Source: Amoebophrya sp. AT5.2
Taxonomy: Eukaryota; Sar; Dinophyceae; Syndiniales; Amoebophryaceae
Direction of reading: 5' to 3'
Assembly (NCBI GenBank): GCA_005223375.1
Contig: RXOD01003904.1
Span: forward strand, 1-38,287
DNA length: 38,287 nt
Shown here: in pieces, positions 29,994-38,287 of the stretch
How positions within the stretch are numbered: the stretch's first letter is position 1
Layout of the letters: every line of letters begins with the position of its first letter
The notes under the pieces: model-generated
What the model saw: the letters and a program-made list of their open reading frames with translations, nothing else
Told to the model about the DNA's origin: nothing
Database searches by the model: none
Made by a program: the position numbers and the translations under genes

Positions 29994-31805
29994 CTAAGAA
30001 ATCTCGTGGGCCATCGGGCGGCGGGCCCAGCGGGAGTAGGTGACCCAGGTGAGCGTGTTTTTGTCACCGCTCAGCAGCCCGACCTTCTTGTCGATGTGCA
30101 TCCCCTCAAGTAACGAGAACCGGATTTGCTGCCGCCCCAGGTTTCGGCTTGCGAACGCACCCCCCTCTTCGATGACGATCTTTTCCCGGCTCCGCTCGTC
30201 CTCCCACAGCCCCGCCACGATAGCCGCGTTCGCTCTTTCGACGATGAGCGAGGTGTTGTCAGCTTGTTGTTCGTGTCCTTGGTGCTGTCGCAGCGCTTTG
30301 TACTTTGTGACCGGGAGGTTTTGCGGCTCCCACGGACTTTTCCGCTGCCACGTGACCGCCTGTTCCGGTCGCACGTCGAGCCACAAAATTTGATCCTCTG
30401 GAAGAGGAAGTCTAGAGGTATCATCGTCAGCGCCGTCAGAGGTCATGCTGCTACTGTTACTCCTGGACAGCACGCCGTGGTAGTGCGTCCAAAAAACCTC
30501 CCTCGACGGGCGGGGAGTTAAGTCCCTCCCAGCAGCAGTAGGACAAACCGTACAAAGGCAGCCGGTTTGTTTCTTTCCGCCCACGGAGACCTCCCCTACC
30601 CCGTTCACGTGGACGTGCAGGTTGAAAGGGTGCACGTCCCAAAAAGTGTTCTGCATCCACTCCGCCACGGGTTGCCGCTTCAAGTACACCACGCTGTCGC
30701 GCTGCCAAGTCACCCACCCTCTCTCTTTTACAGCCCCCGTCGCTGTTGTGGCGCAGCGGCGGAGGTGCGCCCGGAACACGGGGTGCGTCTCGGGGTCGAA
30801 CCACCGGTGGCGGAACACGCGCAGCGGGATGGATCCCTGATGTTCCGGTGAGGCGGAGGAGGAGGACGCCGAACCGCCCCGATCCGTCGCCACCCGATCC
30901 GCCACGCGGCCCTCTTCCTCCTCCACCTCCGCGAGGTGCCACTGCTGGTCGTGTTGGTCGCAGCTGCTGGTGTTTTTAGTTTTACTGCTGCTCTCTTTCG
31001 CCTTTATATGCGACTTCGCATCGTCTACCGCCGATGTGTGGTCGGCGGGACTAGCGTCACCTGGGAACAGAGAGTCCAACAAAGAGTCCATCCGCTCCAC
31101 GAGAGCGCGACCGCCCCGCACCTCCAGCACCTTCACAAGGCTTTGTTGGGCGAGCGCCACCAGCTTCTCGCTGTCCAGGGATTCCTTCGCCCGCATCAGC
31201 AGCCCCTTGCTAGCCATGTGGGAAGGGACGAAAACCTCGAACAACTGCCCGACTTTCGGCGGAGAAAACCGCACGATTATTACAGAAAGAGGAGCAACCC
31301 AGAAATCGATCGGCCGCTTTCCTACGCCTAGAGCGATGAACTCCGGCGATGTTGAAAGAGAATACATATACTTACAGCCTTACAGCTACACCGGGTCGTT
31401 TTTACTACTCGACCAATTTTTGCCAAAGTATGGCCAGACTACAAACACATACGAAAAACATAGCCTATTCTTGGCAGCCACAGCAGCGGCCCCAGCCCGT
31501 ACAGCGTAACCAGCGGCGGGGAGAAGAGGCGATGTCGAAAGGGTTGCTCCTCTACTTAACACCAGTCTCTCGTTGTGTAGCAGCGTGACCGGACCGGCGG
31601 GCGATTCTCGCTGCGACGCCAAGTGGCCGGCCAACTGCAGCAAGGCCCGTGGGTGCGGCCTGTTCTTGCTAAGCACCTTCTTGTCGCCTTGAAGGCCATG
31701 TTTTTTGTCGGCTGGACTACTTTTCGAATCTTCATTTTCGAAAAAGTCCACGTCGAAGCAGTGTTTCACCGCGTCTGGCCGCAGGTCTATGGAGAGGGTA
31801 CAGAG
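29994..31805 (-). CDS. Uncharacterised protein, 5' end unresolved
   Basis: I do not recognise a family. The main exon (about 31244-29994) encodes EVFVPSHMASKGLLMRAKES, a helical part LVALAQQSLVKVLEV, an acidic linker, then WFDPETHPVFRAHLRRC, WMQNTFWDVHPFNLHVHVNG, VFWTHYHGVLS and a C-terminal block ending SRWARRPMAHEIS. His- and Trp-rich pieces such as HPFNLHVHVNG and WTHYHG could bind metal, but no signature is clear. An upstream exon (about 31805-31503), supported by GC-rich third positions, encodes LRPDAVKHCFDVDFFENED through LLHNERLVLSRGATL. A GT-AG intron 31502-31245 joins them in phase 0, though other acceptors (near 31330) are possible. Upstream of 31805 a TTCACAG acceptor suggests a further 5' exon that I could not find; an ATG reading MGGSLARFW near 32107 is one candidate. 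Confidence 0.6.
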
Positions 31806-32178
31806 CTGTGAAGTACTACAGCAACTTCTATGAAGTAGAAGTAGAACCTGCTGGGTTTCTAAGGCTGGCGAAACCCACGCGCACTGGAGTGGTGTACCCG
31901 GCGCCGGGAGATGAGCTATTGGGAGGGGGGTATCTAGAGCAGTGAGTCTTGCTGATATTAGTAGGGAGACGTGAAAACCAATTGTACCCCAATACAGCTG
32001 AGGCTGCACGAGACGCTTCGGCGTCGTAGAAAGTTACCTATAGGCAATCGGCAGTCTGGTTTCGCGGTACAAGATTCAATCAATCATCGCGCCAAAACCG
32101 CGCCAAGGAACCCCCCATCGACCCCCTATCGACAACCCACCCTCGCTCCCAACTCCAACACACGGACCTTTTTATTTT

Positions 32179-34965
32179 TTATACTTCATTTATAAGTACT
32201 TCATCGGCACTTCGCAGCTGTGGGCACCAGGTGATAAGGTCCTCCAGGGACTTGTGGGGTTGCGCGTTTTGGGTCTGGAGCCCCTGCAAAAACCCCCTGT
32301 TCCACATTCGAAAGGCCCGCAACCGGTCCCCCGGCGTTCTTCTTCCGGCTGCCACGTCACCGCCGCCTGCCAAAGGTGGCTCCGGTTCAACCTCCTCCTC
32401 TTGCCCAACATCAAAACTACCAACAAAACTACCGTCTTCGAGCGCGGCTCTGCCTCGCCCGACCGGCACGATGTGGAACTCCGCTGTTGATGACGCCGGT
32501 GCCTCGCCGCGTTGCAGCAGTGCGTCCTCCTCCAGGAGTTTGAGCATCTCCGACTCATTGTCGGAGGAGGAGGTTCCCCCCACAACAACATTTTCCTGTG
32601 TTTCCAATTCTCGGCCGCCCCCCCAATATTCCGCCGCCCCTTCGCTCCTCCTCTTTTTCGTTTTATGGTCTCGTCCCCCCAAACGACTCCCCGCCCGGCC
32701 GCTGACGGCGGAGGCGGTTTCCGCGTTTTGGTCGTTATTAACGACGTTCACTTCCGGCTGGAGCAGCTCGTAGGGGCCGAAAACGTCCCGTTTCCGCCGG
32801 TTCCAACGCGCCCGTGCGTCCCCGAGACTCGCATGCTCCTCGCGCGTCCCCCAAAGCAGTTTCCGACGTTCCCCCGCCAGCGCCGCCTCCGCGGAGTAAC
32901 CCTTTCCCCGCCTCTTCCAGTCCGTCGGCGGGGGAAGGAGGCCCTGTTCGTGAAGGAGGCCGAGGAAGTGTGTCAACACTTCCTCGGCCTCCTTCACAAA
33001 CAGGGCCTCTTCGGCCGGGCTGCAAAAGAGCCGGCGCTCCTTCGGGCGGGTTGGGGCGGGGGCGAAAAACGTCTCCGACGAAGAAGATGAGAGAAGGGCC
33101 TGCAAAAACGTCCCGCCACCCCGCGGGAAGGGGACGCCCGCGCTACGCGGCTCCTGCTGGTTGGTCTCGAGCAGGCCCAACAGCTGGCGCGCGGCTATAC
33201 GGTACCGCTTCTCGCTCGTCCTCTTCTCGCTCGTCCTCTTCTCGCCACTACTCGTCGTAGCTGTAGCTGCTGTCTCACCGGGTGCTTCTTCTAGGGGGGC
33301 GCGAACGAAGTTGTGCAGCCACGGAAGTGTCACTGGGTAGGTGGTTGCGGGTGGCTGCGAAAACGAAGCCGACGCCCCGCCAGCCGGGGCTCCGGTGGAG
33401 AGTTGGGGTGGTTGGCTCTGGTCGCCGGCTGCGTGCGGGGTGGGAACAGCGGCGGACAGCAGTCTGCGCGCCGCGCTGAGGGCGCCCCGCCCGGCCAGGA
33501 AGGGTCTGCCGCCAGCACCCGCGGCAGCCGCCGTGTTCCCCCCCTTTTTCGGCAAAAGCCTTTTTCGGCAAAACCGGAGCCGGGAGTTTTCCAGCAACGC
33601 GGCGCACAGCCGACGCCGGTACCGCAGGTTTTCCGCTCCCCGCCGAGACAAAACCCGACGCCGACTCAGCGCGAAGAGCGACTTACTCCTGTTTGTCTCC
33701 TCCTGGTCGCGGGGCAGCTGCTGCAGGACCCAGAACTTCCTCGTCGGTCGGGGACCCACTACCTCCTGCAGTGTCGTGGGGTCGTCCACAGTACGTTCCG
33801 CTGAAGTGTAGGGCGGTTCGCCCGCAGCCTGGGTCCAGCGCAGGTTGTGCCGATTCTGCTGCAGCCAGCGTTTTAGCTGTAGGTCCGGGGTTTGTACTTT
33901 TTGGCATAAAATCTCGGCTTCATCTGGTAGACCCCCGCCCAAAACAAGCTCCCCCACCACAGCGTCGAAGAGGGCGTCGATGCGAAGCCCTGGAATGCGT
34001 TCCGCCCTCCCTCCACGGGAAACGACCCACTCCGGCACGCGGAGCAGACTGCACACATCCTCGCCGAGCTGCGCACGCAGAACGCGCTCGGGATCTGCTT
34101 CGGCCGCTGGTGTTTGGGGTGGCGGGAGGCGCGAACTAGATGCACTCGCAGCTGGTGCGCCTCCTGATGTAGTTCTTGTGGCTGCTGTTCCTACGGCCAG
34201 CACTACGGGCTGCACTTGGAAGGATCCGTCGCTCTCCCCCACTCGCGTCTTCCTCCCGATTGTGATGGCGTACTTGACGGCTGCTCGAAGGGTCGTGGAG
34301 GGTTCCGAAGTTGCGTTCTGCCCAGCACTGATATGCAGACGGTCCTCGACACCCTGTCGAGCATCGGATAGAACACTCTCCTCGAGCGTGTAAAAGCCGT
34401 CCGCGCGCTGGTACTGCTTAGTGCAACCAGAAGAACTACAACGCTTGCCCCCCTCAAAACGGCGGTAACGGCCGAAAGTGGTCGAGTGCGAGTGGTCCAA
34501 CCCCAGTGGATAATTACCGCTGGACGAGGGTCGGGCGACCTCGGCATGCCGCTCCGCGTCCCGCCGCGCTACCTCCAGCCACTCCTCCGGATCGGCGACG
34601 AACTGCCAGGAAGCGGCTGTCGCACCCGGTCGGATGGAAGTCCTCACCACGTCAGAGTCAGAGCTCACCCGGTGGAAGCTCCGACTGCTTTCCGCGTACG
34701 CGTAGGTCCCGTCCAGCTCCGGACCGCCGTTGCATACGCGCACGTGCCGCAGTAGGTTGCCGTCGAATTCGATCTCGGGAGAAGACCCGCCAACAAGAAC
34801 CGGCGTTTCCTCCGGAGGCGCCACCTGGTCCGTGGTCTCCGGTGTCGGGGCTTCTGCGAGGAAAACGGCCGCCGCGGCCCCTGTCCGTTGGGGGGGGTCT
34901 TGCGGGGGGCGCAAAGCTCCCCGCCCCGGCTTCGTCGCAGGACGAAAAGCGAAGGAGACCGTCAT
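32179..34965 (-). CDS. Large uncharacterised protein, one open frame
   Basis: 928 residues from the ATG at 34963-34965; no family recognised. The N-terminal part has VRVCNGGPELDGTYAYAESS and ASWQFVADPEEWLEVARRD. The GGPELDGTY piece resembles an nGTY-type motif I associate with dinoflagellate proteins, but I cannot name a domain. The middle holds EDVCSLLRVPEWV and IPGLRIDALFDAVVGELVLG, then a very basic stretch with Arg runs (ALSRRRVLSRR, RYRRRLC, RKRLLPKK) and Ala/Gly/Pro linkers. SEKRTSEKR is a short tandem duplication. A helical part (EEALFVKEAEEVLTHFLGLL) coincides with a 34-bp inverted repeat. The C-terminus has DRLRAFRMWNRGFLQGLQT. No signal peptide or membrane segment. The Arg-rich centre suggests nucleic-acid or ribosome contact, or a nuclear location; this is inference. 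Confidence 0.7.
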   Translation of the reverse strand: MTVSFAFRPATKPGRGALRPPQDPPQRTGAAAAVFLAEAPTPETTDQVAPPEETPVLVGGSSPEIEFDGNLLRHVRVCNGGPELDGTYAYAESSRSFHRVSSDSDVVRTSIRPGATAASWQFVADPEEWLEVARRDAERHAEVARPSSSGNYPLGLDHSHSTTFGRYRRFEGGKRCSSSGCTKQYQRADGFYTLEESVLSDARQGVEDRLHISAGQNATSEPSTTLRAAVKYAITIGRKTRVGESDGSFQVQPVVLAVGTAATRTTSGGAPAASASSSRLPPPQTPAAEADPERVLRAQLGEDVCSLLRVPEWVVSRGGRAERIPGLRIDALFDAVVGELVLGGGLPDEAEILCQKVQTPDLQLKRWLQQNRHNLRWTQAAGEPPYTSAERTVDDPTTLQEVVGPRPTRKFWVLQQLPRDQEETNRSKSLFALSRRRVLSRRGAENLRYRRRLCAALLENSRLRFCRKRLLPKKGGNTAAAAGAGGRPFLAGRGALSAARRLLSAAVPTPHAAGDQSQPPQLSTGAPAGGASASFSQPPATTYPVTLPWLHNFVRAPLEEAPGETAATATTSSGEKRTSEKRTSEKRYRIAARQLLGLLETNQQEPRSAGVPFPRGGGTFLQALLSSSSSETFFAPAPTRPKERRLFCSPAEEALFVKEAEEVLTHFLGLLHEQGLLPPPTDWKRRGKGYSAEAALAGERRKLLWGTREEHASLGDARARWNRRKRDVFGPYELLQPEVNVVNNDQNAETASAVSGRAGSRLGGRDHKTKKRRSEGAAEYWGGGRELETQENVVVGGTSSSDNESEMLKLLEEDALLQRGEAPASSTAEFHIVPVGRGRAALEDGSFVGSFDVGQEEEVEPEPPLAGGGDVAAGRRTPGDRLRAFRMWNRGFLQGLQTQNAQPHKSLEDLITWCPQLRSADEVLINEV
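32938..33009. repeat. Coding-region inverted repeat (34-bp arms, 4-nt loop)
   Basis: Arms 32938-32971 and 32976-33009 are reverse complements with one mismatch, around GTCA. On the coding strand they encode EALFVKEAEEV and THFLGLLHEQGL, both amphipathic helix-like. This is nearly a perfect palindrome and the tightest of the four coding hairpins. Confidence 0.96.
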
Positions 34966-35415
34966 TCGATTTTCTGCACCAGCACATACGAAAAACTGCT
35001 AACGTCGGAAATTATCAGTATTGTTCAAATCATCCGAATCGCAACCGAGCCATGGACAGATCGATTCTGTTGGTGCTGGGCCGATTCTTCAATGCAGTTT
35101 AAAAACAGTTTGAAGTGGAACGTATTGGGGAACGCGTTCGATGATCGCTGAACACCGAAGAGGACAGCACGAACCGCGGTGATTCCTCGATCGCCGATTC
35201 CAGAGTTTTTTTCGGTTTTTTTCAAGTATAATTATGGGTTCCGCAATTTAGATTTACTGTATCGATGTAGTTTCCTCCTAGGAGCAAGTTCAGAGGCATA
35301 TAGCATTCCGAAATCACAAAATCATCCTCCTTCGCTTCCCCAGATCACAGTAATTCGAAAGCAATAGCCTCGCCTCCCCAGCGCCCCCAGATACCTCCAC
35401 CAGCATCCCCATAGC
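34966..35415. other. Intergenic stretch, no gene recognised
   Basis: About 450 bases between the stop of the PKA regulatory subunit and the ATG of the 928-residue protein. Nothing recognisable. Confidence 0.4.
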
Positions 35416-37964
35416 TCATGGAAACTGGTGCAGCGTCACGTTCCGGCCGAGCACGTCGGTCATGTTTCCGACCAGTCTAACAAAGTCCTGGCGCGCCAGG
35501 ACATAAACCTCGGCGAACGCGGAAAAGACCCGCACCGTCGCCGGGCGGGGGTGGTCAAACACGAGAGCGAGCTCGCCCCAGAAGTCCCCCTCCGCATACT
35601 CCCGCGCCACTACCCCGTGCTCGATCACAGATATGGAGAGGGGATTTCGGATGGTAAGTAAGTACGTGAGCTGGTTTGGCGATTGCGGGGACCAAGGCGC
35701 TCTGAAACGGACTGTGACGGGCCGTTAGGGAGGTGCCTAGACTCATATGCCGTTTGTAGGGCGGTGCCTAGACTCATATGGGGGACTGTATGGGGGGACA
35801 AGAACGTCGTCGGACTAATTCTAATGAGAAGACCATAGAAGGGCACAGCCATGAGAGAATGCTTGAAGTAGAGCAGCCTATCGATGCGGAGCGAAACAGA
35901 CCGCAAATAATGGCGATGTGTCGTCTAGGCCTCATGGGTTGCTTTTGTGCAGTGGGCTGCCGAGCAGGCGGATAAACAACGCCGCCACCTTTCTACCAAA
36001 CTTTCGCGACCTCTCTACCCTATGGGACGATCGATAGCCAAACGATCCCCCCCATAACCAAAGCCCCACCAAAATAATTTCCCTCAACATAGCGCCCAAA
36101 CCACTACTACCAGAAAGTACTTACCAAATGTTTCGCCGTTCCTACCGCTGAGTTGCCCGCTTTTCACCAAAAAGAACTGCTTCCCCTCGCTTCCCTGCTC
36201 CGACAGCACGGCCTTTTCCTCGAAGGTTTGCAGTTTCAATCCGTCCACCAGTCTCGTGATCTCTAAGTCATTCAACGACCCGAACAAAGGAACCTGCCGC
36301 AGAAACCGCTCCAGCGTTCTTTTCCGCTTCGCGGCCTCCTCGTGGAGGACGGCGTGGAATACACTGCGGTCGAGCCGGTAGAGCACGCATTCCTCCTTCG
36401 CCACCACCGTGCAGGCGCGCTTCCCAGGGTGCAATAACGCGTTCTCCCCCAACATCAGCCCGGGCTCCACCGTCCGCAGCAGTCTGCCCAGCTCGGGGTC
36501 TGGTTTTGTCTCATCTTCGTTTTCGACGTCTTCGTCTTCTTGTTTTGTCCCAGACATCTCTTCGTCCGTTTTCTTCCAGCAGTCGAGCCTGCCCTCGGCG
36601 ACGATGTACATGCAGTCGGCCTCGTCACCCTCGGCATACAACTCGCGACCAGGCGCGGCGGAAACGTCCTCGAGAGCGTTCAGCAAAACCAGCTTCGCGC
36701 CCTCCGACTCCAACCCCTGCCACAAAAAACTCTGCGCCAGAATCTGGTGGGCGGGGGATTGGTGATTAATATTTTTTGGGATTCAATTTTTCATAATGCG
36801 ATTGCGAGCGATTGCTGCTGCGAAAAATGCGACTGAAGTTAGTAGAGTCAGTAGCCGATGAGCAGTGGTCGATATAAGTCTTGAGGAATTCGACGGCATG
36901 CAGATCCGGTCGAGCCTGTATACTTATTTTCAGCTCGTCTCATGTTTCTAAAGCAGTTGTGTCTATCGATGAACCGGATTCAAGGATCCAATGTCCGCAA
37001 TCGAGTAATTACCTCTCGCAGGTTCTGCATGGTCTGCTCGTCTTTCGGTATCACGGGCGGCACCACGGCGGTTTTGGGATTCACGCTACCGAACCTGGAT
37101 TTCGTTTTTAATGCCGAGATAACATAGGCAGCTGTAGACTTGGGCCAAGGACCACGAAGTAGTTGATCTATAATTCACTTCCACTTGTTTCATCTGTAGC
37201 ACGAAATGACTCGAATGAAATTTCACTAGTACGCTTCCGCGCTCACGGCGAGTGCTCTGGTTCGGGGCACGGGCGCCGCGTCGTCCTGGCCGGCGGTTTC
37301 ACCTTCCGAGGTGGCCAGCGTCTCTTCCGCCCCCGAGCTTACGGCACTTCCCCCCCCACCCTCCTCACCGCCCCCCTCGACGAAGGCATGCCCCTCCGTC
37401 AACTTCTGTCCCATCACCGCCAGCTCCTGCCAAAGCGCCCCGTTTTCCTTTTTCAGAGCCTCCACCTGGGCGTCCCGCGCGATGGTCTTCAGTCGCGTCG
37501 CCTCGATCGCGTAGTCGGAGGTCCGCCCCAATCGCTTCTGGAGCCAGCTCTGCATGAACTTCTTAGAGCGATAGGAATAAAAAAATCGATCCTGCTTCTG
37601 CTATTGGTGAAAGTGATCTAATATCTAGACATCTAGCCGGAGGTGCCTTCAGTGGACCGGCGAAGGCGCACTCGGGGGCCCTCTCGGGACCTAAATCGCG
37701 CCCGCGTCCAGAGGCTGGCGGACCACAGATCCAAAACCATCGACAGATGACAAGAGGACTACTAACAAACTACTAGCTCCACCCATCGATGGCTGTTTTA
37801 AGTAAATGATCGATTTTTTATCAAAGATGTTGTCTCGCGCTAAACTTCAGCGGGTCCTCCGGCTGGTGGCAAATGACGTCGGTGACCAGGTCGTGCAGCA
37901 CCGGATTCATGTGGTCGGTCAAAAAACGCGACCGCTCCTCGCCGAGCGCAGTGGTGTCCACCAT
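35416..37964 (-). CDS. cAMP-dependent protein kinase regulatory subunit, five exons
   Basis: Exons about 37964-37848, 37561-37233, 37094-37013, 36743-36126 and 35652-35416 sum to 461 codons. Exon 1 plus the start of exon 2 form an RIIa/Dpy-30-type dimerisation-docking helix pair (SRFLTDHMNPVLHDLV, HQPEDPLKFMQSWLQ). A Gly/Glu-rich linker leads to an inhibitor site RALAVSAEAF, with Ala at the phospho-acceptor position, so a pseudosubstrate as in type I subunits. VVPPVIPKDEQTMQNLRE follows, then two cyclic-nucleotide domains. Their phosphate-binding cassettes are GENALLHPGKRACTVV and GELALVFDHPRPATV; both keep the Glu and Arg that hold the cyclic phosphate. The protein would inhibit a PKA catalytic subunit until cyclic nucleotide binds; cAMP or cGMP preference is not decided. 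The middle two introns are GT-AG; introns 1 and 4 are not and have inverted-repeat ends, so those exon edges may shift a few bases. Confidence 0.87.
35653..36125 (-). mobile_element. Introner-like intron 4 of the PKA regulatory gene
   Basis: A 473-nt intron whose ends are inverted repeats: on the coding strand it starts GGTAAGTAC and ends GTACTTACTTACC, and weaker pairing (TGGTTTGG) extends to about 30 bases. No AG acceptor keeps the frame of the second cyclic-nucleotide domain. Cutting at the repeat ends restores it (ETF followed by IRNPLSISVIEHG). Inside, a 24-bp unit starting CATATGAGTCTAGGCACC is repeated in tandem (about 35733-35782). Confidence 0.65.
37562..37847 (-). mobile_element. 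Introner-like intron 1 of the PKA regulatory gene
   Basis: A 286-nt intron lying between two copies of AAGTT (37843-37847 and 37557-37561), like a target-site duplication. Its ends are inverted repeats: TTAGCGCGA...AAAAAATCGATC at one end matches TTAGAGCGA...AAAAAATCGATC read from the other. No GT-AG pair restores the conserved DPLKFMQSWL reading, whereas removing one AAGTT copy plus the insert does. Confidence 0.65.
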
Positions 37965-38287
37965 CCTTTTTCAAAATTTTTGACTTTTGTCTTCGCGTTG
38001 GAGAGATCAGGCTGATTCTGTATCCGATACTTTGGGGAAAGAAAGCATAGCCGGTTTGGGGACCACTACTTGGGTCTTCGCCGATTTACCATAGAGGCAT
38101 AGGGAGCTAATAAAAGAGGAAGGGCCTGCTGCTACTAGGTAGAAGATTATGGGACGACCGGGATGCGGGGCTGACCGATATTTTACAGGTACAGAATGAA
38201 AATGTTTCCTGCTTCAAAATTGGCGGGCGAGAACGCATGTCCCCCGAAAGACCGATATACTCCAAAAGCTGGAGTGTAAGCGGAAGA
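37965..38287. other. Upstream region of the PKA regulatory gene, window end
   Basis: About 320 bases upstream of the ATG. No exon recognised. It probably holds the promoter or the 3' region of a gene outside the window. Confidence 0.35.

Overview
This window looks like nuclear DNA of a protist. The protein set is eukaryotic (kinesin, PKA regulatory subunit, START, JmjC/cupin and SUMF1-type proteins), and the genes are split by short introns of about 130-470 nt. Eleven protein genes can be supported and all are on the minus strand. A long one-way gene array, GC-rich third codon positions, low-complexity insertions in enzymes and MITE-like introns with terminal inverted repeats point to a dinoflagellate-lineage alveolate. 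The best fit is a syndinian such as Amoebophrya, where invasive non-canonical introns are known. That assignment is inference; no rRNA or other species marker is present.

Layout from low to high coordinates (each gene reads right to left): a truncated MORN-like protein (1-875); a bis-haem ferric-reductase-type membrane protein (2016-3683); a four-exon START lipid-transfer protein (4110-6356); a three-exon N-terminal-motor kinesin (7028-11330); an FSH1-type serine hydrolase (12006-13166); a two-exon 3-hydroxyisobutyrate-dehydrogenase-like enzyme with a large insertion (13705-15528); and a JmjC/cupin_8 oxygenase-like protein (15908-18364). After these comes a secretory and surface block: a signal-peptide protein ending in an FGE/SUMF1 domain, interrupted by one in-frame TAG (19185-22643); a single-pass membrane glycoprotein with a tandem N-glycosylation stalk (24485-26137); and a secreted cysteine-rich protein built by tandem exon duplication (27688-29013). 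Around these lie repeat-rich gaps and a frameshifted Ty1/copia RNase H relic. The right part holds two uncharacterised proteins (29994-31805 and 32179-34965) and a five-exon PKA regulatory subunit (35416-37964).

For the START, kinesin, dehydrogenase and cysteine-rich genes I could place GT-AG introns whose phases close exactly. In the PKA regulatory gene two introns do not fit GT-AG. Their ends are inverted repeats of each other, and one lies between copies of AAGTT, which suggests introner-type mobile introns.

The most unusual signal is a set of four long inverted repeats (arms 20-34 bp, loops 4-18 nt) inside four unrelated open reading frames, each keeping the frame open. In the ferric-reductase gene one arm encodes the conserved haem-ligand helix and the other its reverse complement. 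This suggests repeated fold-back (template-switch) insertion into coding DNA, or hairpin elements tolerated in exons.
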